64,000 nucleotides of DNA, taken from positions 25,065-89,064 of the forward strand of contig QEAR01000088.1 in assembly GCA_006535965.1 (NCBI GenBank), read 5' to 3'. The number at the start of each line of letters is the position of its first letter. The first letter of the stretch is position 1. The notes under the pieces are model-generated. The model had not been told where the DNA came from. It made no database searches and saw nothing but the letters and a program-made list of their open reading frames with translations. The stretch comes from Spizellomyces sp. 'palustris'. Its lineage: Eukaryota > Chytridiomycota > Chytridiomycetes > Spizellomycetales > Spizellomycetaceae. Shown here piece by piece: positions 32,816 through 44,591 of the stretch. The translations under genes and the position numbers were made by a program.

Positions 32816-33727
32816 ATGGTAGGTATTTGTGTGGCTTTAGTTTACTCCTAGATCATCAAGGCTCGGGCGGATGGATGGATTATAGGATGGAGGGAGGGAG
32901 GAGCAGGGAGAGGAGAATGGTACATTTGCATGCGGAACATGCATGTCCATGACCATGGTGATTCGTCGAATGGCTCTTGGTATCACTGGAGGAGAAGGTG
33001 AAGGGTCGTCTCCTAGAAGGATTAACTTCTCCTTGTCCGATTTGGAATGGAAACGGGCATTGGAACCAGGAACATGAAGAGTTCATAACTGTTGGGAGCG
33101 GCGAAACGGGGGTTGACCTATACAAGGCCCCACTAGGACATATTTTGGTGGCCCTGTTGAGGGAGCCGTATGCGGCCCTAAATTCGGGTGGTCTCAGCAA
33201 CAGAAGATCTCCATGTTGGTGAATCCTCGCTCACCGTTACTGCTACCTCTGTAGGTGTTCAGCAGGTTCGTTGAGGTTGGCCGCGTGGTCCTCATCACCT
33301 ACGGCCCGGACGCCGGCAAGCTTGCCGTTGTTGTTGACATCATTGACCACTCCCGTGTCATTGTTGACGGTCCTACGACCGGTGTTGTTCGTCAAGCCAT
33401 CTCTTTCAAGCGTGCCACCCTCACCGACCTGACGATCAACATTCCCCGCACTATTGGTACTCCCGCCCTCAAGGCTCAAATTGAAAAGCAGGACCTCCTC
33501 GGTCGGTGGAGCAAAACTGCGTGGGCCCAGAAGATTGCCAAGCGTGAGGCCCGTGCCAAGCTCACAGACCTCGACCGGTTCAAACTCATGGTTGCCCGCA
33601 AGCAGGTGGGTGAAAGTCACACACTGCTGCCATTGACGCATGCCTACTCACATTGAACATTCCACTTTGATACTAGCGCCGTGCTATTGTTGGAAAGGCT
33701 CTTGGAAAGATCAGGAAGTCGAAATAA
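32816..33727 (+). CDS. RPL14: 60S ribosomal protein L14 (eL14)
   Basis: Three coding exons (32816-32818, 33255-33605, 33677-33727) give 134 aa. The first coding exon is only the ATG, followed by a GTAGGT donor and a 436-nt intron, the longest seen in this window. The protein reads [90 protein letters not shown] and a basic end. eL14 is a eukaryote/archaea large-subunit protein with an SH3-like KOW fold. Long first introns in ribosomal-protein genes often carry regulatory elements or snoRNAs; I could not identify one. Confidence 0.93.
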
Positions 33728-33967
33728 ACTCCTTGTATATTTGCTGAGGGCGTAATATGAAACGTGGACACCCATAACAGAGAGTTCTGCATCACAGTGC
33801 GCCCATATCTAAGTGCCTGTTGGCTGTATGGTTGACATCTTCCGTGGGAAAAAGGCTATCCATAGGGAATAGACGCGCTTCGATGTGCGATTCGTACAAT
33901 TTCATTCACAAGAGTCAAGATGATATATGATACAAGGCAAACAATGTACATTCCCGACATTCTGATA

Positions 33968-34402
33968 TCAAGCAGCTACTGCAATACTCTTCCTCTCAAT
34001 TTCTGCTCTGTCCAGATTCCTCATTGGCCTCCACGCCATTCTGACGGCTAGGAACTCTCGTTCTATAGCGCGAACCAGATCCCTGTTCCACACGGGACCA
34101 ATCGTCTCCATCACATCTGGGTGCATTGTGCTAAGTATATCGGAGGGTACAGGGATCTCGGTAATTGAAGGTAACGGTAAAGTAGTTGTCGACGATCCGC
34201 GGCGGCTCAAGATAACATCAGTTGCTGTTGCTGGTGTTGTAGGGGGTCGTGCTTGGAAGTACGATACGGCTTTTGAGGGTTTTGGAGAGGCAGCGCGCAG
34301 TACCTGTGGACTGAGGGTTGATTTCGGCTGCGACAGCGTCGCCATTGATGGGACATATGGAGCAAAGCGAGGACCGCGCGGCTGTTGTGTTGAACAGTGC
34401 AT
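33968..34402 (-). CDS. hypothetical protein, 144 aa
   Basis: Single open frame. The first 90 residues are Pro/Ser/Thr-rich and probably disordered (PKSTLSPQVLRAASPKPSKA). The last 45 form a likely helical domain with Trp and charged residues (VWNRDLVRAIEREFLAVRMA, then WRPMRNLDRAEIERKS). No signal peptide or membrane helix. I recognise no family. The ordered C-terminus suggests a genuine protein, but a chance frame cannot be excluded. Confidence 0.45.
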   Translation of the reverse strand: MHCSTQQPRGPRFAPYVPSMATLSQPKSTLSPQVLRAASPKPSKAVSYFQARPPTTPATATDVILSRRGSSTTTLPLPSITEIPVPSDILSTMHPDVMETIGPVWNRDLVRAIEREFLAVRMAWRPMRNLDRAEIERKSIAVAA

Positions 34403-34756
34403 GTTTTAGCAAATATTCTGTGTTTTGATCGGAATATGGAACGAGAGGACTGGCGGCGCTTTTTATCGTGAACCGTGGGGTGTCTGAGGTGCAAAATGAC
34501 GTCGTATTCACGTAAGCACATGAGTAATGTCACGTGGCACCATGAAGATAAACAATTGACCTTGGACACCTTGGGACGGGACGCATGCGAACATCGGACT
34601 TGCAAAGGAACTCGTAAACATGCTCAAAGTGTATGGACTAATAATTTAACTGTAGCTCGAACCAGCACTTCTTTGAAAATCCTACACAGGATCAACGTGC
34701 CCCAAAACAGTATATTTTACCTTGTACTCTCAAGTATTACTGACCAAATACATTTA
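34403..34756. other. intergenic region
   Basis: About 350 bp with one CACGTG (34531-34536). No gene recognised. Confidence 0.4.
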
Positions 34757-37127
34757 CTAAAACTCAATGACAACGACCGCCCATAGCTCTCCGCTGTTGG
34801 CATCACATAGCCCTGGCTCTTGTCCCTTCTCCTTTCCTTTGCGAGTGCTGTCTTTTTCCATCCCCATATTCTCCTTTTCACCTTCCCAATCTGTCGTCGT
34901 TAAAAGTGGTACACTAAATCCTCTGACAAAACCGCTACCATCGTGATCACATGCCGTTACAGGCTTGACGAATTCCTTCCATTGGGGGTGGGTCTTACCA
35001 GGGCTGGTAAAGTTTTGAGGATCAAAGATATAGATTCGGTAGGATATGGATGGTGATGTTTGAGTAGGTGTGCAGGGAATCTCATTCGGCTTTGTCGATG
35101 GCCCCGACGCGCGAGATGAGCTCCCTACTGAATGGGAAGTATTTGAGAGGACTCCAGACTCCTTTCTCTTTCCTGTGCCCCCCTCCCCGACTCTGTTCCT
35201 CTGCAGCAACACCCTAAAAACCTCCCTGGATTTCCCCATCTGCTCGCCGGCAGGCACGTTCTTTTGGGAAGAGCACTCGGGCTGACTATGGTTCGACTGG
35301 CTACATCGCTCCGAATCGTCAATATCATCTTCGGGTCCCAAAGTCAACAGTACCCGGTACTGGAGACCAGCGCACAAGACAGATTCGGAGCACATAATTC
35401 CCGGGTTTGGAGTGTCGGTACCTGTATCGGACACGGACGGGTACATCGAACCCAGATGCTGTCCGCCCTTACCAAGAAAGTAGTTTGCAACGTTTTTGAA
35501 CTTCACCGCAAACCGGAAATTCTGAAATCCCTTTCGCGCCGCACTCCGTCCTCCGTTCATGAGCTCTGCCTGTGTCCAGAAGCTTTCCAGGACGACAGCA
35601 TCTGGAACGATGCCGTCGCGTTTCACGAGCTCAAGCTGAGGAAAGGTCATGTAGGTGTAAATGACGGCGGTTTGAAATACGCCTGCCATTACAGCATCTT
35701 CAGGAGTTGCCTGAGGGGTAGGAGAAAGTGCGCCCGGAATATGGTGCCTGTTAATGCTGTGCGAGGAGGATATCGGTGATCGGAAGTGTGCAGGCACCCG
35801 CCGTGTTGGTGTACGGATAGATGTATGTGGGGCATGTGGAAATTCTTCAGCGGCTTCCACAAATTCTTCCTCTTCGCCTTCTTGCCCATTGGTTAGGTCA
35901 AAGGAACGCTCGTCATCAGAATTATCCGTCCGCTTTCTCTTACGTGCCCCAATGGTTGTGGGCACCACCTTTTCGAAAAGGTTACCGAAATAGTTTCGGA
36001 GACGTAGAACGGCATCTGTGGGACCTGCATTTCTCGTCAATTGATCTGCGCTGTTACTGTGATTCGTCGTATCTTCCAATACGCTAGCAGTTTCACTCCA
36101 TAGAGACACGTCCAGGTCGTCATTCCGGGTAAATGTACAATCGTTATCGCTGGGAAACTCCTGCTTGATTGGAACATCATCTGCAAGGACTCTACATCCT
36201 GTCACCCGTCTTGATCCAACTACCCTCTTCACCAATTCATATCTCTCGAATTCGCTTTGAACGCACAGCAAGTCACTTTCAAGCACCCGGCGCACCCAAC
36301 ACAATGGCAACTTGGTCAATACTTGCTCAGCAGACAGTGCACGACCTTTCTCGCTTTCAGCGTTCTCCTTTGCCAATCCCACATTGACAACTCCACAGAG
36401 GAAGCCTAGTACAGCTTCGCTCAGTTTCCGGTAGCACTCTACAAAGAGCCTGCCGTATACGTGCTTGGGACCATACGGCGAGCTGAGGACACCGTGAGGT
36501 CGTAGTCTTTCGAGTTGAGTGGCGTAGGTGACGATCGTGTCCGTAGAGAGTGTGGTAAGGATCGTATTGACGCAGTAAGATTTCAGGGAATGTAGTTCAA
36601 AGAAGCAAGCGGCTGGAAGAACCGAAAGCACGTTTACAGGAGTTATAGATGCGCGCTGAGAAGAAGTATAAAGATCTCGGAGACCTGTCTGAACAAGGGA
36701 AAGTTACCCCATGGTTGCATACATCCAGGATGCTCGCCTGTCGTCGCTGGTGCGTACCTGGACACCTTCTCTAGTCACCCTCCAATCCCCGCCAATCTCA
36801 ACACCCAAAAATCCCTCAACAATAACCACCTCTCCACCGTTCTCATCCAGCAACAGTCGTTTGAAAAAGGGAGATTGCAGGAGTATCACCCGATGCAAGC
36901 GATATACGTGATTATGGGATATTATTTTTATGTCAGAAAACCGGCCCGTACGAACTGATGTTTTTATAAAACCGCAATATTATCATTGATACATTAACAT
37001 AAAAGGAGGCTAGTGAGACAGGGCGCGAGGACTTACAAGCCTCAAGAAATGTCTCGGTGCGATCACATATGAGCGAGTGCTTTGTAGGCCTGCCAGTCTG
37101 AGGTGGAGTGTGGTGACCGCTCAACAT
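34757..37127 (-). CDS. BTB/POZ domain protein (germ cell-less-like architecture)
   Basis: Three exons (37127-37037, 36954-36758, 36655-34757) give 728 aa in phase. The BTB fold is seen across the exon joins: ETFLEAFRTGRFSDIKIISH, HVYRLHRVILLQSPFFKRLL, VLSVLPAACFFELHSLKSYC. A BACK-like helical region follows, then an acidic disordered stretch (EGEEEEFVEAAEEFPHAP) and a C-terminal region with YTYMTFPQLELVKRDGIVPD and FRFAVKFKNVANYFLGKGGQ, which could form the beta-rich domain found in GCL-type proteins. BTB proteins commonly act as Cullin-3 adaptors. The exact orthologue is uncertain. The gene is divergent from the EXOG-like nuclease at 192 bp. Confidence 0.72.
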
Positions 37128-37319
37128 GTGTTGAAGGCGAAACGATTACGGTAGTTGGCGTGAGGGTTTACTGAATTGCAAAGCTTGAGATCGGTGAAGC
37201 TACCATTACTGAAAAACCGACGCGTATTGTGCTTACCACAGGCTTTCGGACGCGTCCACTTGTCCGAGAGGGAGTTTCCTGATGACGTTTCCAGCTTGCC
37301 ATCTCCTCCCCATTGGTAC

Positions 37320-39008
37320 ATGAGTCCAATTTCTCGCCGCACAACTTTCTTCTTGCTAGGAGCCATAACAGGCTCGACTGCCACATATCTTCTGAATCGA
37401 CCTTCTCCTGTCAAATCTGCAGCGACACAAACGGATGAACCGACGTCTGCGAATCGCGTCCGCGAACTGCTCAAACATGGCATCCCCGAGACGGAGCAAG
37501 TACAGTTTAGGAAAAACTTTGTGACGAGTATCAATTATCGGATGAAGATTCCTAACTGGGTTTTGGTTAGTCTCATGTCATTATCGTATGCTTGTACCTG
37601 CGACTAGAACTTGCTACCTTCGAACCTGCAGGAACACTTGACAAAGGAGAACTTGAAGGGGAATGCCGACGTATGTGGCACATGATGAGCAATGTACCTC
37701 CAGTGTCAAAGGCTGTTCCTGAGATGCTCTGCAATCTTTGTCAGAGGCAGGATGCTCGCTTCCAACCTGACGAGTCGGTCCCGGAAATATTCCGCGCCAA
37801 TAACGAAGATTATTGGAAGAGTGGATACTCAAGGTAAACACTTAGGAACATGGCTTTCATACTGGAAACTGTGATCAATAGAAACCACAATATCAAAATT
37901 TCTTTGTTGACTAGAGGGCACCTTGCCCCAGCCAGTAATAATAAATCTTCGGCCGATGCAATGAAAGAAAGCTTTTTGCTTTCGGCCAATATCGTTCCTC
38001 AAGACTATGACAATAACGTGTAAGCGTTTCCTCATCTCGTGTTTTCTATATGGGGGTGGTTTTACTCATCTCCCTCTAAGGTGGTACTGGAACCGTCTGG
38101 AACTGTATGTCCGGGATCTCACCAATTACTTTGACGATGTCTATACCCTGACGGGTCCGCTATGGCTTCCAGAGCCGATCCATCCCACTGACAGGGTTCG
38201 CATTGCCTCGCAGCCTTCCACATCAATGACTTTGCACGCTCCACCGAAAAGAGTGCAAAAGGCCTTCACACCGCCGCCGCCTCCGTTGGATGCTTTACCT
38301 CTTCCTGCAGGGGAGGACGTGCTCATAAACCCCGTTCCATCTAGCATCTTTCATGCCACCGTTCAGCACTCAGATGATGCTCCCATGGAGCCCACAGACC
38401 AATTGCAGCCTGTGCGCTCTCTCACCGTACTTTCAGTGCCCGTTGGAACGGCGCCACCCCGACCAATCCCAAAGTATCAAATATGTTACCCGGTTCTCGG
38501 CGATAGTCAAATAGCGATTCCTTCTCATCTATTCAAAGCAATCCTTGCAACTGATACCAGCACTCACACCCACCATTTTGCCGCATTTGTCATTCCCAAT
38601 CGGCCTATCCCTGAAGGCACTCCTTTGACAGCCTTTCAAGTGGGAAAGCATGATCTGGAAAAGATGGCGGGGTTCAAAGTCTTTGAGGGAGGGTTTGGGC
38701 CTCAAGGAGAGATCAAAGACTTGTGCATTTCGCATGGATGCAAGATGATGGAACCAGATGAGCACAGGTATGTACGGGGTCTTTGGGCGCTTTACGGGAA
38801 GCACAACTGACCGTCGTGTATCGGTCAAAGGCTGTACTTTCTGAAAAGAGATTTGAAAAATTCGAAAAAAATGCAGCGCGTGGAGAGAACAGTGAATCAA
38901 TTGTTAAGGCAGGGTATCGTACCTGATGACGAGTTTATGAAAGTGTTGGCGGAGAAGGTGGCCATGCTTGATCGAACGGAACAGGATCTGAGTGAACCTA
39001 ATTCGTAA
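37320..39008 (+). CDS. EXOG: EXOG-like mitochondrial DNA/RNA non-specific nuclease
   Basis: Six exons (37320-37565, 37632-37670, 37745-37833, 37915-38019, 38081-38767, 38831-39008) give 447 aa in phase. An N-terminal hydrophobic anchor (FFLLGAITGSTATYLL) is typical of inner-membrane EXOG/NUC1. The beta-beta-alpha metal nuclease core is clear: WVLEHLTKENLKGNADR, NEDYWKSGYSRGHLAPASNN (RGH carries the catalytic His), FLLSANIVPQDYDNN (metal Asn), YWNRLELYVRDL and TGPLWLPE. The late DLCISHGCKMMEPDEHR is the EXOG-specific wing, which separates it from EndoG. About 105 Pro-rich residues (38176-38475) are inserted between TGPLWLPE and the next core strand (YPVLGDSQIAIPSHLF). Confidence 0.88.
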
Positions 39009-39371
39009 CCCGCTGTTGTTTCTGCGAGCGCATACGGTGTACATCAGGGTTAACGATGCTTTTGTAACAATATTTTCGCCATTGTATGGTATATAGTAAC
39101 GGATCACTGAGACATCACAAGACGTCAAGTCTAAAATGTGAGCACTACCAGCTGAAAATAAAAAAACCAAACAAATGGGTAGACCCAAAAACTGAGACAG
39201 AGCATGGGATATCTACATTTAGCAAATAACGTATGTAAATGAATCAACGAAGTCTCTAACAAATACAGTGATAACGCGGCGACATCAGGAACTAATAATA
39301 GATAGTAGTGTGCGACCTTTGCATGCAAGGCAAAAACGCGAAGAAAACAAGTTGGTGGTCAAGCTGCTCAG
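39009..39371. other. intergenic region between convergent genes
   Basis: About 360 bp of AT-rich sequence between the EXOG-like gene and the F-box/ankyrin gene, whose 3' ends face each other. No gene seen. Confidence 0.4.
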
Positions 39372-41466
39372 CTATGGCTCCTGAGCTCCACTGGCTCTTC
39401 TGGATGTCGCCGTGGATCGTCCTTTTGGTTTCGCGACCGCCTCTGACGAGGACGCCCCTATTCCGATATTCGACAGTCCACTGACGTAGTCTACTTTCTT
39501 CGGACCTCTTGCCTTCGCTTTTGCCTTTCCCTTCGCTCTCTTCGCTGCTGCTTTCTCCATGACCTTATCTCTGTATCTTACTAATTCCCGCACAAATGTG
39601 TCGCCATCGCGTTGTTCTTGATATCGCTTTTCGGCCAAACGCAATGCTGCGCTAAAGTTTGGGACAAGCTTATCTGGAGACTGGGCTAAGAGGACTTTGA
39701 GGATCGGTTGGATAAGAGTAGTCCCCGAGTGTACGATGCAGCGACGGATGGTTTTGTCCGTAATTACTGGACGCTGGCGGCGGTTCGTAAGGAGATATCG
39801 GGCGATATGAAAGGATTGCTGATCAATGGCATAAACAAGCAGTTCGGCCAGCTAAACATATAGATCAAAAATTAGCGAAATATGGAACGGCAGCTGCAGA
39901 GTGACCAGATTTGCGAACCTTGTCTTCCGTAAAGTCCATTGTTCGGATAAGATACTGAAATATTGCCTCTTTCTCCGTTGCAATAAGGTGTTTCTGTAAA
40001 AGGCGAAAATGTCAACAATTTCTTTGTGGTCCGCGAATCACATGCGACAATCGCATCATACCAACGGATCCACTCCAGCATGACCACCTGATTCCTCCGC
40101 AGCAATGTCAAACCGAGCACCCTCTTTAAGTAGTGTTTTAACCGCCTTAAGATCATTCTCTACGCATGCAGCTATGAGGGCTCGTCGCAGAGCGGAAGGT
40201 GACTTGGTAGGCAGCTGGTAGTTGCCCACATATCGAGTAAGCATGTCAGCACCGGCGACATAGTTTTCGTCCACTGCTAGTTGAAGTGTTGCCTGTAACT
40301 GACTGGTTAATCGATGTCCATCACATTGGTGGAGAATAATCCGGTTTTACCTTGAGTACTTCAAAGCCCTGAGCTGTATTCCACCGCTCCAAATCATGCT
40401 CCAGTAATAATTCCATAACTTCTTCTTGCCTTTGCTTAGTTGCTAAAATCAAGGCCTCCACCGCTGTGTGATGTGGTATGTTACTACCTTAAACCGCACC
40501 ATGTGATACGCTACGACCTACTTTTCGTCATGTACATGCGAGTTTCATTTGGGAAAAATGATTCTTCCCATTGTGCCGTTGCTTCAAACAGCGGGAACAT
40601 GGTCATATCATACGCCCTCTCTGTTGTGGGACTTCCACTGGGAAAGCGTTCGATATGTGTAGCAATGTTGTAGCGAAGGAGTACTTTGACAAGAGCCTTA
40701 TTTCCAGAACTAACAGCCGTCAGAAAGGTACGAAATCCTGTTTCCTGGTGATTTAAGTATGGCGGCTCCTCCAGATCATTGCACGAAAAAGTCTGCCTAC
40801 CTTCATTTGTTTTCAGCAAAGGTAACCCGGTTACCATGCTCCATTTGCAGAAATTCACATCAAAGCGATATTTCTTAACAAGAACTTCCAATGCCTCCAT
40901 CCTGGCTGCCGTCATCAACGAATTAGAGTGGGCATGCACAGTCCAGGGAATGATCTCTTTGAAGTATTGCCCATCATTTTTCGCCAGGGATAAATCTCCG
41001 TAAAGCATTTCACCGTATTGAAGCAGTGGAATGAGCAGGCTAAGTTTGTTGATATGCTGGAACCGAGTGACGCCTCGTTGAATAATGTATCTGCAAAATT
41101 GAACTCTGTCTAAGAAAGTTCATATAACGCTGGTTGTTTTTCTGCAACAAACCTTGGAACCGGTGGAACAATCTTGAGCAGTAAGTCAAACGTGTCTGGA
41201 TCCAGCAATTTTGTCCACCTTAAGGCGCCTTGGAAAGCGTTGAGCCTTCCGTACTTTCTAACCAACCAGCTACACCGCACCCAGCACTTTCTTCCCACCG
41301 TCCGTAGGGTACTATTTACTTTTATCAGCCGGGATGGGTCGTGCACAAACGAAAATATAGCTTCAAGAAGCTCTTCAGGAAGGTCACTGAAAGTGGTGGC
41401 TTGCGGCATTGGACGTGCCTTATGCGACGCAGCGCGGCGAGAACCCTGCTGATGCTGTCGGAACAT
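39372..41466 (-). CDS. F-box and ankyrin-repeat protein
   Basis: Six exons (41466-41153, 41090-40522, 40463-40351, 40292-40062, 39993-39919, 39851-39372) give 593 aa in phase. Near the N-terminus is an F-box: FSDLPEELLEAIFSFVHDPS, LIKVNSTLRTVGRKCWVR. The middle has degenerate ankyrin repeats: NSLMTAARMEALEVLVKKYR, FLTAVSSGNKALVKVLLRYN, EALILATKQRQEEVMELLLE and RRALIAACVENDLKAVKTLL. The C-terminus is Lys/Ala/Ser-rich (KRAKGKAKAKARGPKK). It is likely an SCF adaptor that binds targets through the ankyrin face; the target is unknown. The frame is open upstream to about 41847, so the start (41466) is a choice made because the extra upstream sequence looks non-coding. Confidence 0.75.
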
Positions 41467-42673
41467 TCTCCCTTCACCGCAGGCCAGAGCCAGGTGCTCT
41501 CGGTCGTCTATCTGTCTGGAAATGGGGCTCTGATGGGCCTGAAGGACGGGTCTAGGAGTAACTTTGCGGTAGGTGGTTTTGACAGTTCCACGCTGGTGAC
41601 AGATGCAGACAACGGAACCACTGCACACAGAGACCAAGCGACAGACGCAGGAACAAGAAGCTCTTGGAGACTGAAGGCAGCTCGAAGACGGCAAAGTGCC
41701 AAGCGTTGGACGTTTTTTTGGCGTGTGGGAAACAACAAAAAAGCGGTCTTTACGAGTACTCATCATCAAATGGCCTAAGCACATCGTGATGAATGTGCCT
41801 GTAATCGACTGTGCCACCTGCGGGTTTTTAGGACGCTTGTCGAGCAATTAATTTTAGGCAGTGCGAGCATTTGCAAATGCACTTGCGCTTTACCGCATGA
41901 CTCTGGACGCATTTCGCTTATTGCCGTTGATGCGGTTGGGATAGGAGGCAGTCATTGTATATATCTGGTACTGTTGTTGCTCGTTGGCCCTACACGGCGT
42001 TCCTTGCGTGCTGCTGCTGTAGTGGGCAAACTGACTCTTGTCCATTGTATTCCTTGCAGGCGTTACCCAGCATCTCCTTTTGATTTTGAACCGTTCACCA
42101 GTTTTGGTGCTTTGAAAAAGTTGGTACCTTTATACTCCTTGCTTCCAGGGAGTTTTCTTACCGGCCAACCCGCTGGAATGTTCGTATCATTGCAGTCAAA
42201 CGCTGCAGGACAACACATTTGTGATCATTGGGCAATTTATGGCAAGAAACCGCCCTACTCCAAGTGTGACTTGAAAACGTCAGATTACTGCAATTTGCCA
42301 TCAACAATGTAAACACTGTCACCCTCGGTGGCCATGGGGGATAATACCGTTCAATCACACAAACATTGCAAGAAAAAGTACTGCCGAATCCAAACATCCC
42401 TCGAATAAGAGAAACGGTGCATGTTCTATCAAGAAAGAATAATAAATAAGAAATCACGTGAATTCATGCAAGTTAAAAAAGAACATTCCCTCAAATTGCC
42501 TGGGAGATGCCCCGCAAATTACATAAAATATGATCGGGCGACAAAGGAATAATCCATTGGGGATTGGTGTTTGTCTTGTTTCTACGCAGAACAGCAGCTG
42601 TGCCTCTGACTGTGGAATATAAAAATACAAGGGAACGCAGCATGCTTTCCCTAGGTTTCATATCATCACAAGT
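41467..42673. other. intergenic region, divergent promoters
   Basis: About 1.2 kb between the F-box/ankyrin and Stealth-like genes. It includes a doubtful ORF (41974-42312) and a CACGTG at 42455-42460. Confidence 0.4.
41974..42312 (+). CDS. doubtful small ORF, 112 aa
   Basis: Open frame whose second half looks protein-like (RYPASPFDFEPFTSFGALKK, LYSLLPGSFLTGQPAGMFVS) with several Cys near the end. A pyrimidine-rich acceptor-like TTCCTTGCAG sits at 42051-42060, directly before this half, so a spliced gene with an upstream exon is possible. No family recognised. Confidence 0.22.
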   Translation: MLLVGPTRRSLRAAAVVGKLTLVHCIPCRRYPASPFDFEPFTSFGALKKLVPLYSLLPGSFLTGQPAGMFVSLQSNAAGQHICDHWAIYGKKPPYSKCDLKTSDYCNLPSTM

Positions 42674-44591
42674 ATGGAGAAACAAGTATCTCCACTGCTC
42701 CCAACAGTATCCAAAACTGCTGTGTATCGCAAAATACCTGCGTCTTACCGATATCATATGCGCTTGCCAATATGGAGAACGCTCGCTCTTTTGTTGGTTC
42801 TTGTCAACACGTATGCCATTCCCCGCTGTGGATTGTATTCTTTCTTCAACACCCAACCTGCTATGAGAAATTCGCAGTACAGGCAGCCTGCAAATCCTAC
42901 AGAGAGTATCACTCAACAGCGCGAGTTCACACCTTCTGGACAAAAAAGCTTCACCGCCGTCATTACGTGGGTCAATGGGAGCGACCCGCTTCACCAGCAG
43001 ATGCGCTCAATATACGTACGGGAGGCACCACATGTCAACATGGTAAATCGGTTCAGAGATCTCGGTGAACTGAAACACACCGTGAGAAGCCTGCAAAAGT
43101 TTGCCAGCTGGATCAAGGAAATTGTCATCTTAACGAGCGATTATCGGCATGTGGATCATGGGCCTGGTCGTGGCCAGGTTCCAATATGGTTGGCAGAGCT
43201 GTCCTCTGAAAACGAACCAGTACCTCCGGTACGAGTAATTCATCATGACGAGTTTTTTACAAACCCCCGAGGGTCGCTGCCGACATTCAACAGTTTGGCC
43301 ATTGAGAGCCAATTGGGAAATGTGCCAGGACTCGATGAGGATGTGAGTGTGCACTGCTCCACTGTACCGTCCGCTGATCCCATTGCTGAACAGTACTCTC
43401 TCAACAGATCATGTTATACTTTAATGACGATACCGCCGTCGGGCACGCACTTCAACCATCAGACTTTTACTCTCCCGAATCCGGATTTGCTTTCGCCATT
43501 CAATCTGACCTGCAGATCAGCGCCTTTGACCGGCCGCCGAGTATTGAATCTTCTCAAGGAGAGTGGCCCGCTCTGGACTGGTCCAACTATTTACTCAGTG
43601 AGTATTGTAACGGGATCTTGGCTGTCGTGCTTTCAAGCCTAACCCTGTCATTGTTACTCCAGGTCAGAGATTTGGCAAACGACGACGGGGTTATGTCGCT
43701 CACAGCGTTAAAGCCTTTGCAACCCCTCTATTACAAGAACTGGCCTCAGCTTTCCCGTCAGCGTTCCGACAGACGTCTCATCACAGGTTTCGCGGCATGG
43801 GTCACGACATACACACTCCTTTCATGGCCGTGCACTATGTCTTGGAAATGCATCGCGAGAGTGTGTTGAAATACTTTGTAAATAACATGCTAGATGAGAA
43901 CGGAGATGGTATTGTGGATGATCGGGAAGTGGAAGCGTTGCTAAAATTGTCCAGGGACGCAGACTTGGTGAAGGGGAATGGGATTCCTGTGCGGGAACAT
44001 GGGAGGACATGGGATTCGAGGAATGGATACCCCCACATGGCAGTCCAGCCAGAGGCAGGGAATGCATGGACATACAGTGATGGCACCCCACCTTCGCTCC
44101 GCCAATGCAGCTTTTCGCTTGATGTTTGCGTCCCGTCAGTGAGATCAGCTCAAGCGATTTTGCACCACATTAGCCGCGAACACATTGCCTGCGGAGACTG
44201 CCTCCTGAATACCATGGCCCGAGCCTCGGGCGAAGCTGGAGTCGATTCGTACCTCCTGCAACACACAAAGCGCAACGTCAGCTCAAATCCGCTGGCAGAA
44301 ATCTCAAAATACAAATACTCGCTTACCTCCCTATCCCTGTCCTTCCTGAAGCTCGAAAACGACGATTGCGCGACATGGAGATCTATGGAACTTCTGGCGG
44401 CCAATCCAACCGCAATAATATGTTTGAATGACGATATTTACAGGGCGGGCGCCGTGAACGGCATAAAGAGTATGCTAGAAGTGTTCTTTGCACGCCTGGG
44501 ATTGACGAATGAGGGGGTTGCCATCAAAGAATTTGACGCATGTGCACCAAGGAGTCGGCCAAGGAGACCTATTCTCAAGGATTTTAGTTAG
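42674..44591 (+). CDS. Stealth-family phosphotransferase-like protein with EF-hand (GNPTAB-like)
   Basis: Three exons (42674-43342, 43408-43597, 43663-44591) give 595 aa. After an N-terminal signal-anchor helix (MRLPIWRTLALLLVLVNTYA) come the Stealth conserved regions: CR1 FTAVITWVNGSDP; CR2 VNRFRDLGELKHTVRSLQKF, ASWIKEIVILTSD; CR3 ESQLGNVPGLDED joined by splicing to MLYFNDDTAVG; and CR4 HRFRGMGHDIHTPFMAVHYV. A canonical EF-hand loop DENGDGIVDDRE lies at 43893-43928. Stealth enzymes transfer sugar phosphates: the animal member GNPTAB makes the mannose-6-phosphate tag and also has an EF-hand, and bacterial and protist members make phosphoglycan capsules. The fungal substrate is unknown. It is probably a Golgi lumenal enzyme. 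Confidence 0.85.
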
